A DNA stretch of 64,000 nucleotides, taken from positions 1,488,001-1,552,000 of the forward strand of contig CAVVAJ010000009.1 in the NCBI GenBank assembly GCA_963746255.1, given 5' to 3'. The notes below the pieces were generated by a model. The model saw only the letters and a program-made list of their open reading frames with translations, was not told the origin of the DNA and did not search any database. Made by a program: the position numbers and the translations under genes. This DNA comes from DAOVXM01 sp963746255. GTDB lineage: Bacteria; Chloroflexota; Anaerolineae; Anaerolineales; UBA4823. Below are positions 24,372 through 33,126 of the stretch, in pieces (position 1 is the stretch's first letter; each line of letters starts with the position of its first letter).

Positions 24372-26960
24372 ATGAACTTGGAAAAATACACCAAAAAATC
24401 TCAAGAAGCGCTGATAAATGCCCAGCGCTTGGCTCAAGATTTCAATCATCAGGCTATCGAGCCTGGGCACTTGCTGTTGGCTTTGCTGTATCAAGAAGAT
24501 GGTGTGGTGCCGGCTGTGGTTACAAAGGTCGCCGGCAGTGTGATGGCATTGCGCGCTGATTTGACCAGTGACCTGGAGAAGCGGTCAAAAGTGTATGGCG
24601 GATCTGGGGAAACCGGTTTGGCGCGCCCGACGTCAGATGTGCTTACCGCGGCTGAGCGCTACGCCAAAGGTATGCAGGATGATTACGTGTCCACCGAGCA
24701 CATCTTGTTGGGCTTGACCGAGAGTTCTGAAGGCAAAAGACTCTCCCAGTATGGTCTCACCAAAGATGCTATCCTGGGGGCGTTGAAAAGCGTACGTGGT
24801 TCGCAGCGTGTCTCCTCTCAGGACCCAGAGAGCACTTACCAAGCCTTAGAGAAGTATGGCCGCGATCTTACCGCTCTAGCTCGGCAGGGGAAAATGGATC
24901 CCGTGATCGGACGTGATGAAGAGATCCGCCGTGTCGTGCAGATATTGTCCCGGCGTACCAAGAATAACCCGGCTTTGATCGGTGACCCAGGGGTGGGTAA
25001 AACAGCAATTGTCGAAGGGTTAGCACAAAGGATTGTGAATGGTGATGTCCCTGAGGGGCTGAAGCACAAGACATTGATCCAGCTCGATATGGGAGCGCTG
25101 GTAGCAGGAGCAAAATATCGCGGCGAATTCGAAGAGCGCCTCAAAGCCGTTCTCCAGGAAATCACCGAAGCCGCTGGGGAAATCATCCTCTTTTTGGATG
25201 AGATGCACACCGTGGTCGGTGCAGGAGCCGCCGAGGGCGCAATGGACGCCGGCAATATGTTGAAACCGATGCTGGCGCGCGGCGAGCTGCACATGATTGG
25301 CGCCACAACAATTGATGAATACCGCAAGTATGTTGAAAAAGATCCGGCTTTGGAGCGTCGCTTCCAGCCAGTGATTGTTGATGAGCCCACGGTCGAGGAG
25401 AGTATCAGTATTCTACGTGGTTTGAAGGAGCGGTATGAAGTGCACCATGGGGTGCGGATCACCGACCCCGCGGTGATCGCGGCTGCGAGCCTCTCGAACC
25501 GCTACATCGCAGATCGCCATTTGCCTGACAAGGCAATTGACTTGATGGATGAAGCCGCCGCCCGGCTGCGGACTGAAATCGATTCCAAGCCTCAAGCCCT
25601 GGATGAAGTAGACCGCCAAATTATGCAGCTGGAAATTGAACGTGAGGCACTTAAGAAAGAGAAAGATAAGGCCTCAAAAGAACGTCTGGAGCGCTTGGAA
25701 AAAGACCTGGCGGACCTGCGTGAGCGATCAGCACAGCTTCATACACGCTGGCAGACAGAGAAGGAAGCGATTTCTGAACTGCAGAGCACAAAAGAGCAGA
25801 TTGAACAGACGCGTGTCGAGATAGAGCAATCCGAGCGCCGGGCAGAGCTTGAAAAAGTTGCCCGTTTACGCTACGGCACACTACGTGATCTGGAAGCTCA
25901 GCTAGCAAAAGGGGAAACGCGTTTGAAAGAACTGCAGCGCGAGGGGGCTTTACTGCGTGAGGAAGTAGATGCAGAGGAAATTGCGCAGATCGTCTCGCGC
26001 TGGACTGGTGTACCGGTCGCGCGATTGCTCGAAAGTGAGATGGAAAAACTCGTCCATATGGAAGAACGCCTACATCAGCGCGTAATCGGACAGGATACTG
26101 CCTTACAGGCAGTATCCAATGCCGTTCGTCGTTCACGTGCCGGATTGCAGGATCCAAATCGACCGATTGGTTCGTTCATTTTTGTAGGTCCAACCGGAGT
26201 CGGGAAGACTGAATTGGCGCGCGCTTTGGCGGAATTCCTTTTTGATGACGAACGGGCTATGATTCGTATCGATATGTCCGAATACCAGGAAAAACACACC
26301 GTTTCGCGTCTGATCGGGGCACCTCCCGGTTATATTGGCTATGACGAAGGCGGTCAGCTCACCGAAGCTGTTCGCCGCCGCCCATACAGTGTCGTGTTGT
26401 TTGATGAGATCGAGAAAGCCCACTCGGAAGTCTTTAACGCCCTGCTGCAGTTGCTTGACGATGGACGCATGACCGATGGGCAAGGCCGTACAGTGGATTT
26501 CCGTAACAGCGTCGTGATAATGACAAGCAACCTTGGTAATACTTTGTGGGAAGGTGGTCGACAAGTCGAACGGGAAGAGATCAACCAGATCTTACAAACG
26601 CACTTCCGGCCTGAATTCTTGAACCGCATTGACGAAATTGTTGTCTTCCATCCCCTCACGCGCGAGCACCTGGCTGAAATTGTCGATATCCTACTGCGCG
26701 CTGTTGCGCAGCGACTGGTGGAGCGCGGGTATACTTTGGAAATCAGCGAAGCGGCGCGCGAGTATCTGGCCGAAGTGGGCTATGATCCAGATTTCGGTGC
26801 TCGCCCGTTGAAGCGCGCCATCCAACGCGAATTGGAAAACCCCCTGGCAGTATGCATCCTTTCTGGAGATTTCTCCGTGGGGGATATCATCCGGGTCGAT
26901 CGCGGTATAGATGGTTTGGAATTCAGCGCTGTTTTAGCGGGAGAAGTAATCGAAGAGTAA
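24372..26960 (+). CDS. clpB: ATP-dependent disaggregase ClpB
   Basis: An 862-residue Hsp100 chaperone that rescues aggregated proteins together with DnaK. It has the N-domain (MNLEKYTKKSQEALINAQRL), AAA-1 with Walker A GDPGVGKT at 204-211, a long coiled-coil M domain (about 400-525, rich in E, K, R and L) that distinguishes it from ClpC, and AAA-2 with GPTGVGKT at 606-613. GGAGG precedes ATG 24372. The usual family length and all key motifs are present. Confidence 0.95.
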   Translation: MNLEKYTKKSQEALINAQRLAQDFNHQAIEPGHLLLALLYQEDGVVPAVVTKVAGSVMALRADLTSDLEKRSKVYGGSGETGLARPTSDVLTAAERYAKGMQDDYVSTEHILLGLTESSEGKRLSQYGLTKDAILGALKSVRGSQRVSSQDPESTYQALEKYGRDLTALARQGKMDPVIGRDEEIRRVVQILSRRTKNNPALIGDPGVGKTAIVEGLAQRIVNGDVPEGLKHKTLIQLDMGALVAGAKYRGEFEERLKAVLQEITEAAGEIILFLDEMHTVVGAGAAEGAMDAGNMLKPMLARGELHMIGATTIDEYRKYVEKDPALERRFQPVIVDEPTVEESISILRGLKERYEVHHGVRITDPAVIAAASLSNRYIADRHLPDKAIDLMDEAAARLRTEIDSKPQALDEVDRQIMQLEIEREALKKEKDKASKERLERLEKDLADLRERSAQLHTRWQTEKEAISELQSTKEQIEQTRVEIEQSERRAELEKVARLRYGTLRDLEAQLAKGETRLKELQREGALLREEVDAEEIAQIVSRWTGVPVARLLESEMEKLVHMEERLHQRVIGQDTALQAVSNAVRRSRAGLQDPNRPIGSFIFVGPTGVGKTELARALAEFLFDDERAMIRIDMSEYQEKHTVSRLIGAPPGYIGYDEGGQLTEAVRRRPYSVVLFDEIEKAHSEVFNALLQLLDDGRMTDGQGRTVDFRNSVVIMTSNLGNTLWEGGRQVEREEINQILQTHFRPEFLNRIDEIVVFHPLTREHLAEIVDILLRAVAQRLVERGYTLEISEAAREYLAEVGYDPDFGARPLKRAIQRELENPLAVCILSGDFSVGDIIRVDRGIDGLEFSAVLAGEVIEE

Positions 26961-26991
26961 AAGTGTGATCAGCAGTCGAAAACTTTAATTT

Positions 26992-27025
26992 CCGGAGTGG
27001 CACAAACTGCTGCTCCGGTTTTTTT
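26992..27025 (+). terminator. Terminator of clpB
   Basis: CCGGAG (26992-26997) pairs with CTCCGG (27013-27018), followed by seven T residues. Confidence 0.8.
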
Positions 27026-27365
27026 GTTATTGATCGTCTATAATGAATATGAGCTTGGTAAAGGTTGTTGGGTTGTGTAATCGAATCTAATGGGCAGCTA
27101 TAGCAAGGTGTTTGCCTATGGTCTATGATATATCCCGTGGTTAGGATTTCAGCATATTCATCACCCAATAACCTGAATCCAGACCACTGGTGGAACTAGA
27201 AAACGAGTCCTAGTGCTGGGATTTCATGTCCGCTCCTCTATAATTATTTTTTGGATGTCTTTCGACGAGGGAGCAGCACTAGTCGCCGCTAATTAACTGG
27301 GGGATCCCAGTGTATTTTATGCTGTCGAGGCCAAATGAGTAAGGTGATATAAGGGAGAAATAATC
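27026..27365. other. Gap between clpB and the cyclase-fold gene
   Basis: I see no gene or RNA. GGGAGAAATAATC ahead of ATG 27366 is the ribosome-binding site of the next gene. Confidence 0.4.
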
Positions 27366-28299
27366 ATGAAGATCGACCAAGGGATCATGCTGTGGCTGCT
27401 AGACGGAGATCCGGCGGTGCGTTGGCAGGTAGAGCGTGATCTGCTGGATATGCCGCCAGCAGAGTTCGAGATAACACGCTCTGTGGTAGCCACCCAGGGT
27501 TGGGGAGCGAAGCTGCTGGAGCGGCAAGATGACACGGGTGTGTGGGGAGGCGGGCTCTATAGTCCGAAGTGGATATCTACTCACTACACACTCTTCGCCC
27601 TGCGGTTTCTAGGCTTACCCTCGGGAAACACGCAGGCGCTGAAAGGCCGCGGATTTATTATTGAGCAAAGGCTATTGTGAGGATGGTGGAATAAACTTTT
27701 CTCGTTCGACTGGGCACAGCGAAACCTGCATAACCGGTATGGTGCTCTCGATGCTGGCGTACTTTGATTATCAAGACAAGCGCATTCATGACCTCGTTGA
27801 ACATTTGGCTGGACAACAGATGCCAGATGGGGGCTGGAATTGCCAATCGTACCGCGGTGCGACACACAGCTCTTTTCATACCACGATTTCCGTACTGGAG
27901 GGCTTGTTTTACTACGGGGAAAGATTCCCTGGGCAGCTAAACGGTTTACAAAACGCTTGTCAGAAAGCCCATGAATTTCTGCTCGTCCACCAACTGTGTT
28001 GCTCGCACCGCACAGGCGAATTGGTGCACCCGACGATGGCACGCTTCCCCTTCCCCCCACGCTGGCAGTATGATGTCTTACGGGCGTTGGACTATTTCCA
28101 GATGACCAATGCCGAGCGAGATGAGCGCTTTGGCTATGCTATCGAGCTGATTGAAAAGAAACGCCGCCCGCATGGTCGCTGGCAGCAATACCGCGGCCCG
28201 TCGGGAAGGATTTATTTCGATCTTGAAAGGGCAGGAGCGCCGGGTCGCTGGAACACTTTGCGCGCTTTACGGGTGCTGCGGTGGTGGGGTAACTCGTAA
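27366..28299 (+). pseudogene. Terpenoid-cyclase-fold (squalene/prenyltransferase-like) protein, frameshifted
   Basis: A roughly 310-residue alpha-toroid protein of the squalene cyclase/prenyltransferase clan. The first part (WLLDGDPAVRWQVERDLL, ERQDDTGVWGGGLYSPKW, STHYTLFALRFLGL) and the second (GYCEDGGINFSRSTGHSETC, CITGMVLSMLAYF, MPDGGWNCQS) are continuous if one G is removed near 27641-27650 (AAAGGCC back to AAAGCC), giving AADLLLSKGYCEDGG. The repeated QxxDGxW-type motifs support the fold. It lacks a cyclase DXDD motif, so the function is unknown. Confidence 0.72.
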
Positions 28300-28436
28300 G
28301 TATTCCTCGTAGATTTTCCCTGATTGAGCTGCTGGCGGCCGTAGATGTTTGGGAAGGTTTGATCTCATCGGAAGCAATTCCCCCACAATCCAATCGGCGA
28401 ATACATCCTCAAAAGATAAACAAATTAAAATATAAA

Positions 28437-28472
28437 GGGCTGTCTAAGGTCCTTTTTAGACAGCCCCTTTTT
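28437..28472 (+). terminator. Bidirectional terminator between convergent genes
   Basis: GGGCTGTCTA (28437-28446) pairs with TAGACAGCCC (28457-28466), followed by CTTTTTG; the minus direction also enters a T-rich stretch. It serves the cyclase-fold gene and hsp20. Confidence 0.85.
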
Positions 28473-28493
28473 GATTCAATTTCAATGGACAGA

Positions 28494-28991
28494 TTAGTTT
28501 TTGTGGACGATATCTTTGATCGAGCCTTCAATCATCGGTGATTCTGTTTTAGTGTGGACCTCGATTTTACGTGGCTTCACTTCCTCCACTTTAGGGAGTT
28601 GGAGGGTTAGCACGCCGGCATCGTAATCGGCTTTGATGCCATCGCTCTTTACCCCGCGTGGCAGTCGGATGCTGCGTGAGAATGTGCCGTAGCGGCGTTC
28701 ACGCAAATGGTAGCAGGTGCTTTCCTCTTCTTTTTCACCCTTTACCTCACCGTTGATGGTTAACGTGTCGTCAGTAAAAGTGATATTCAAATCGTCGGGA
28801 TTGATGCCTGGCAAAGAAGCCTTCACGATGAACTGATCTTCATCCTCGGCGACGTCCAAGGCGACATTCCACTCGATTGGCCTCTGCCAAATGGTTGGCT
28901 CGTTGATCATGAAGTTATCAACGAGGCGATCCATCGTGGTTCGCAGTGATAACATTTCGCGGAACGGATCTCTACGGGTTATGCTGTTCAT
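28494..28991 (-). CDS. Small heat shock protein Hsp20
   Basis: A 165-residue alpha-crystallin-type chaperone. The N-terminal RDPFREMLSLRTTMDRLVD is followed by the alpha-crystallin domain: WNVALDVAEDEDQFIVKASL, PGINPDDLNITFTDDTLTI, and GTFSRSIRLPRGV with GVLTLQLPKVEE. AGGAGG sits nine bases before ATG 28991. It is the third heat-shock-type gene in the window after clpC and clpB, but no shared operator was found. Confidence 0.93.
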   Translation of the reverse strand: MNSITRRDPFREMLSLRTTMDRLVDNFMINEPTIWQRPIEWNVALDVAEDEDQFIVKASLPGINPDDLNITFTDDTLTINGEVKGEKEEESTCYHLRERRYGTFSRSIRLPRGVKSDGIKADYDAGVLTLQLPKVEEVKPRKIEVHTKTESPMIEGSIKDIVHKN

Positions 28992-29115
28992 TTCGGTACC
29001 TCCTAAATAATAGTTATCTGATTATCGACAAAGTGCTCTACAATGCTTAACTTACATCTCATACTATATCTGGTGATTGTATAAAAACCATTGGATGAAT
29101 GTTTGAATAATATAA

Positions 29116-29150
29116 AAATGAACACCCAGCTAATTGCCGGATGTTCATTT
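29116..29150 (-). terminator. Terminator of the FKBP gene
   Basis: AAATGAACA (29116-29124) pairs with TGTTCATTT (29142-29150); on the minus strand the stem runs into TTTTTATATT. Confidence 0.75.
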
Positions 29151-29199
29151 GGTTTGGCGTATGTTGAGCGTTGGTTATGTGCTGACAGCCCCGGTGCGT

Positions 29200-29688
29200 T
29201 TATTCAAGTGAGTGTACATGTCCATGTACTAATTCTTCGGGCGTGGCTTTCCGGATATTTAACACTTTAACCGCAAACAGGAGATCTTTACCCGCTAGCG
29301 GGTGGTTGAAGTTCAGCCGCACGATCTCATCTTCTACGGTGACTATTTGTGCCTCAAGTTCATCTCCCTGCTCATCCTTCAATCGCAGCTCAACGCCTGG
29401 CTGCAAAGGGATCTCAGGCGGGAATTCAGCTTTCGGGATCTTTGCGATCGCGTCGGGATCTACCTCACCATAGCCATCTTCCGGCGCTACAGTGAATTCT
29501 TTCTGATCTCCAACGGACATCCCATAGAGCGCGTTTTCAAGCCCGGGAATGACATCTCCACGTCCTTGAATGAACTGAATTGGGCTGTCGTCTGCAGAAC
29601 TCTCAACAACTTGACTGTCTACACTAACCGAATATTTTAGTGTAACAACAACATCATCTGCGATGACAGGCATGCTTTCGATCTCCAT
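29200..29688 (-). CDS. FKBP-type peptidyl-prolyl isomerase, SlyD-like
   Basis: A 162-residue isomerase. The FKBP core is split by an insert-in-flap domain as in SlyD: VVVTLKYSVSVDSQVVE, GRGDVIPGLENALYGMSVGD, then PEDGYGEVDPDAIAKIPKAE, and LNFNHPLAGKDLLFAVKVLN. The short C-terminus has three histidines (VHGHVHSLE) rather than the long metal-binding tail of E. coli SlyD. Starts at 29688 and 29673 both have GGAG eight bases upstream. Confidence 0.9.
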   Translation of the reverse strand: MEIESMPVIADDVVVTLKYSVSVDSQVVESSADDSPIQFIQGRGDVIPGLENALYGMSVGDQKEFTVAPEDGYGEVDPDAIAKIPKAEFPPEIPLQPGVELRLKDEQGDELEAQIVTVEDEIVRLNFNHPLAGKDLLFAVKVLNIRKATPEELVHGHVHSLE

Positions 29689-29806
29689 TTAAAGTTCTCC
29701 ATATGACTTTATTCAGCTAACTAGGCTTACATAAAAAAATTTGACACAGATCCGTAATAGTTTCATTCTAACATGGCTTGATCTAGAGCTGTGGAGGAAG
29801 CAGCAG

Positions 29807-30671
29807 TTAGAGGCTTTCGAACAGGTCCCGCTCTACTTTCCCAGACGTGGGAAGGGGTTCTGCTCGCATATAGTAGTCTTTGCTGCCAAAAAAATATCGT
29901 ACCCAACGCATGGCGCCGCCTCGCTGGGATATCGAGTCCAATTGACTGGTATGGCATAATGCGGCTTGATCTCTGGAAACTTGCACTTCCCGGTAGTCTA
30001 TTATGGCATGTATCGGGAAGCTGCCTTCCTTTACCAAGGCAACGAGATCAATATCTTGGTTGCGGCCAAAGCGGGTCGGGTCTTTGCCGAAGATACGCAA
30101 TAAACCAACCGCCCAGCGCAGGAAACCCTTCGGAATTAGATGTAAGTAAAGTTTTTCTGGCCGGTATGGTGGATATTCACTGTGGTAGTGAGCGTCACCG
30201 GCAAGCTTAAATGCATCCACTGTCGCATTGTGGATGGCGATATGGTCTGGGTGTTTGTATCCTCCGATTGGGTCGAAAGTGATGATGACTTGGGGGCGCA
30301 GTTTGCGGATCTGTTCCGTAATGTGTTGGGTAACGTCTACTAGCGGGGCGTTGACCAGCGCTTGTGGATGCTGATTGTCGGGTGATCCGGACATGCCAGA
30401 GTTCGCGATAATTTAGAAAGTGGACACTAGTTATCCCCAACTGCTCTGCCGCACAGCGCAGCTCGCTCTCTCTCCGTTCTGCGATCGAATTGAAACCCTC
30501 CAGACAATCGGGATCCATCTCACCCGCTTCGCCGCGCGTGGCGCAGATCAAATGGATCTCTACCCCTTTTTGTGCATATAACGCTAAAGTGCCACCAATA
30601 CCAAACGTTTCGTCGTCCGGGTGGGCAAGGACAGCTGCCAGCGAATAGCGCTTATCTGTATAATCTTTCAT
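29807..30671 (-). pseudogene. PIG-L family deacetylase, frameshifted
   Basis: A zinc-dependent N-acetylglucosaminyl-type deacetylase of the MshB/BshB/PIG-L family. ATG 30671 follows AGGAAG and opens into SLAAVLAHPDDETFGIGGTL with the AHPDDE zinc motif. An extra A near 30402 breaks the frame at NYR; removing it gives YRDSGMSGSPDNQHPQAL, typical of the family, and then ITFDPIGGYKHPDHIAIH, which supplies the third zinc ligand region. It is the last gene of the cysteine operon strand, 118 bases after the MoeB-like gene. A role in a low-molecular-weight thiol pathway is possible but not shown. Confidence 0.8.
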
Positions 30672-30788
30672 TTGTTCTTCCTGGTTTAGCAGATTTCCTC
30701 GTGACAAATCCCCGCCGCAATCCTTATCAAGTCTGGAGGGCGGAAGCTTTACCTCCCCAGACCTGCCATTCAAAACGGTTGTGAGTGA

Positions 30789-31943
30789 TTAATACACCGG
30801 CAGGCTGGGATCGACATCGTGAGCCCAGGCATTTATACCGCCTTTTAGGTTTTTAATTTTTCGGAAGCCGGCACTGGCTAGCAGTTCCAGTGCTCGCGCA
30901 GAGCGAGTCCCCGCTTTGCAGAAAAGTACGATGTCTTCAGCACTATCCAGTTCCGCCATGCGTCCAGCCATCTCACCCAAGGGGATCAGTTCTGCCCCCT
31001 CCAGATGGGATATCTGCAGCTCGTGAGGCTCGCGGACATCAATTAAACGGATGTGGCGGCCTGTTTTCAGGCGATCAGCCAATTCGAGGGCGGTGATATC
31101 CCAGTCACCGCCGACAGCGCCCTCATCGTGGTCATAGGATGGTACGCCGCAAAAAGCTTCATAGTCAATCAGTTCAGTGATCTCGGGTTCTACGCTGCAG
31201 ACTTTGCATTTTGGGTTCTTGCGCAGCTTCACGAAATCGAACGACATATCAAGAGCGTCGTACAGTAGGAGTTTGCCAATTAATGGTTCGCCAATCCCCA
31301 GCAGAACTTTCAGCGCTTCAGTCGCTTGCAGTGTACCGATGGTTCCGGGCAGCACACCCAGTACACCTCCTTCAGCGCAGGATGGTACCAGCCCAGGTGG
31401 CGGGGGTTCAGGGAACAAACAACGATAACAAGGCCCTTTCTGGGCGTCAAAAACGCTGACCTGGCCATCGAACCGGAAGATTGAGCCGTATATATTTGGG
31501 ATCCCCAACATCACACAGACATCGTTGGTCAGGTAACGCGTTGGGAAATTATCGGTACCATCAATCAATAAATCGTATTCCTTGGCGATGCTCAGGGCGT
31601 TTTTAGATGTGAAGGGTTCGTTGTAAATCTCGACCTGGATAGCGGGGTTTAAGTCCAGCATGCGTTCACGCGCCGATTTAACTTTTAGTTTATCAATACT
31701 GGCAGTACCATGGATAACTTGCCGCTGTAAGTTCGATGAATCGACAACATCGTAATCTACCAAGCCGATATGTCCGATGCCAGCAGCTGCCAGGTAAAGA
31801 GCCACCGGTGAGCCAAGTCCACCAGTCCCGATGACCAGAACCGCCGAGGCTTTCAGCTTGCGCTGCCCTTCTAGGCCTACATCAGGGATTAACAAGTGGC
31901 GTGAATAACGCAGGATCTCTTCGTGGGATAAATTTGGTAACAT
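30789..31943 (-). CDS. moeZ: MoeB/MoeZ-type E1-like adenylyltransferase with rhodanese domain
   Basis: A 385-residue enzyme that adenylates the C-terminus of a ubiquitin-like carrier and loads sulfur on it. Residues 1-245 form the ThiF/E1 domain: EEILRYSRHLLIPDVGLEGQ, the nucleotide loop GTGGLGSP, DYDVVDSSNLQRQ, and zinc cysteines CYRC and CKVC. A rhodanese domain follows, with active-site loop LFCKAGTRSA and GGINAW at the end. ATG 31943 is the start matching the family; a longer form from TTG 32024 would overlap the carrier gene, and neither has a good ribosome-binding site. It is coupled to the carrier gene just upstream. Confidence 0.92.
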   Translation of the reverse strand: MLPNLSHEEILRYSRHLLIPDVGLEGQRKLKASAVLVIGTGGLGSPVALYLAAAGIGHIGLVDYDVVDSSNLQRQVIHGTASIDKLKVKSARERMLDLNPAIQVEIYNEPFTSKNALSIAKEYDLLIDGTDNFPTRYLTNDVCVMLGIPNIYGSIFRFDGQVSVFDAQKGPCYRCLFPEPPPPGLVPSCAEGGVLGVLPGTIGTLQATEALKVLLGIGEPLIGKLLLYDALDMSFDFVKLRKNPKCKVCSVEPEITELIDYEAFCGVPSYDHDEGAVGGDWDITALELADRLKTGRHIRLIDVREPHELQISHLEGAELIPLGEMAGRMAELDSAEDIVLFCKAGTRSARALELLASAGFRKIKNLKGGINAWAHDVDPSLPVY

Positions 31944-31995
31944 AGTTAACCAAGGGTTTGAGCGATATGCTGGTAGGAAGTAATCGCGCCGCCAG

Positions 31996-32283
31996 CTATT
32001 CTCTCGTTCCTTTACCTCCTGCAATACTTGGGATCAGAATCAAGGTATCACCTTCTTGGATGGGCGTATCGGGACCTTGCAGGTCGCGGATATTCTCCTC
32101 GTTGATAAAAAGGTTAACAAAAGGGCGCAGCTGCCTATCAGCATTGAAAAGGTGAGGGCTCAAGGCAGGATATTGGTCAGTCAAGTCGTTCAAGGCTTCG
32201 CCAGCCGTTCTGCCGCTTACGACAACCTCACTTTGCCCGTCAGCATATGTACGCAGCGGGGTAGGGATTCTCATTTTTGGCAT
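31996..32283 (-). CDS. Ubiquitin-like sulfur carrier (MoaD/ThiS/CysO type) with C-terminal tail after GG
   Basis: A 95-residue beta-grasp protein starting MPKMRIPTPLRTYADGQSEV at ATG 32283, with AAGGAG eight bases upstream. The middle (VNLFINEENIRDLQGPDTPI and EGDTLILIPSIAGG) fits CysO/MoaD. The diglycine is not terminal: five residues (KGTRE) follow. The GG must be exposed by proteolysis before adenylation. A JAMM protease gene lies two genes upstream, and the E1-like gene starts just downstream. The GGAGGT that encodes the GG-K region may also act as ribosome-binding sequence for the next gene. Confidence 0.85.
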   Translation of the reverse strand: MPKMRIPTPLRTYADGQSEVVVSGRTAGEALNDLTDQYPALSPHLFNADRQLRPFVNLFINEENIRDLQGPDTPIQEGDTLILIPSIAGGKGTRE

Positions 32284-32350
32284 AGTTTGTTCTCCTTGGC
32301 ATATCAATCTTATTCTTTATAATTATAAGTTCCAGCAGAGATTATATTCT

Positions 32351-32641
32351 TTAACAACCCGCTCGTTCGACCACTGTCTCGCATAAAGAGGCTGGGAATA
32401 TCTCGACTGAGCCGGCTTGCCTGAATGGTTCCATGAACTTTTCGATTTTTTCCTGTCCGTCAGCTTCGAGGATCAAGACAAAGGTGTGCTGCCCATCCAA
32501 TACCGCGTCACTCTTAATCTGCACATCGTACTTGCGAGCATTAAATGGACTGATATGTTCCAGCAGCATATTTCCAGCCGCGGGATCTTGCGCCGGGCAG
32601 GTTGCAGCGTCGTGCTGGTGACGAACGAAATATAGCGACAT
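32351..32641 (-). CDS. Small conserved Cys-containing protein in the cysteine operon
   Basis: A 96-residue protein starting MSLYFVRHQHDAATCPAQDP at ATG 32641, with GGAGG upstream. The pattern (YFVRHQH, then VILEADGQEKIEKFMEPF and VEIFPASLCE) suggests a ferredoxin-like alpha+beta fold of the DUF3303 kind, but the family is not certain. Three cysteines (TCPAQ, SLCE and the very last residue) may be functional in sulfur handling. It sits between the JAMM and carrier genes, so a role in the same pathway is likely. Confidence 0.6.
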   Translation of the reverse strand: MSLYFVRHQHDAATCPAQDPAAGNMLLEHISPFNARKYDVQIKSDAVLDGQHTFVLILEADGQEKIEKFMEPFRQAGSVEIFPASLCETVVERAGC

Positions 32642-32659
32642 TTTATACCTCCAAACCAC

Positions 32660-33094
32660 CTATATCGGATCTGCTACCGACAAAGTTTCTTCAACAAACT
32701 GGGAACGGTCATCAACCAAACGCCACGAGCAGCTCGCCTTTGCCTGCCCAGCGTGAACCGATGTGATAATGTAAGAAAACCATGGCATCGCCCATTCACG
32801 GTCAAACTCAGAGGGTCGGTTGGGATGGTCTGGGTGAGAGTGGAACACACCCAGCACATCCAGTCCACGCCGGGCGGCTTCATTTTCTCCATGCATATAA
32901 TCTTCCGCTGTCAGCAGGTAGCGGTTGTGCCGGGCTGACAACTCGCGGGCGTTTTCCAGCGTTAAGATCTCTGTTACTACTTTACCCTGATCCCTTGCCG
33001 TCCCTAGCAGCAAACCAGCACCCTCCTCCGGGTAAGCCCGTTCACCGTGGGAGTGGATTTCTTGTAACAGCGTAGATGAGATTGTGATGGACAT
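32660..33094 (-). CDS. JAMM/Mov34 (M67) metalloprotease, Mec-like
   Basis: A 144-residue JAMM peptidase starting MSITISSTLLQEIHSHGER at ATG 33094, with AAGGT upstream. The zinc and catalytic residues are visible: the glutamate in AYPEEGAGLLLG, and HSHPDHPNRPSEFD, which is the H-x-H-x10-D motif. In mycobacteria the related Mec protein releases cysteine from the CysO carrier. Here it may also trim the carrier's KGTRE tail, like a deubiquitinase. An in-frame start at 33145 would overlap cysM and is less likely. Confidence 0.9.
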   Translation of the reverse strand: MSITISSTLLQEIHSHGERAYPEEGAGLLLGTARDQGKVVTEILTLENARELSARHNRYLLTAEDYMHGENEAARRGLDVLGVFHSHPDHPNRPSEFDREWAMPWFSYIITSVHAGQAKASCSWRLVDDRSQFVEETLSVADPI

Positions 33095-33126
33095 TTTTAC
33101 CTTGTATTCATTCAGAAAATTTTGGA

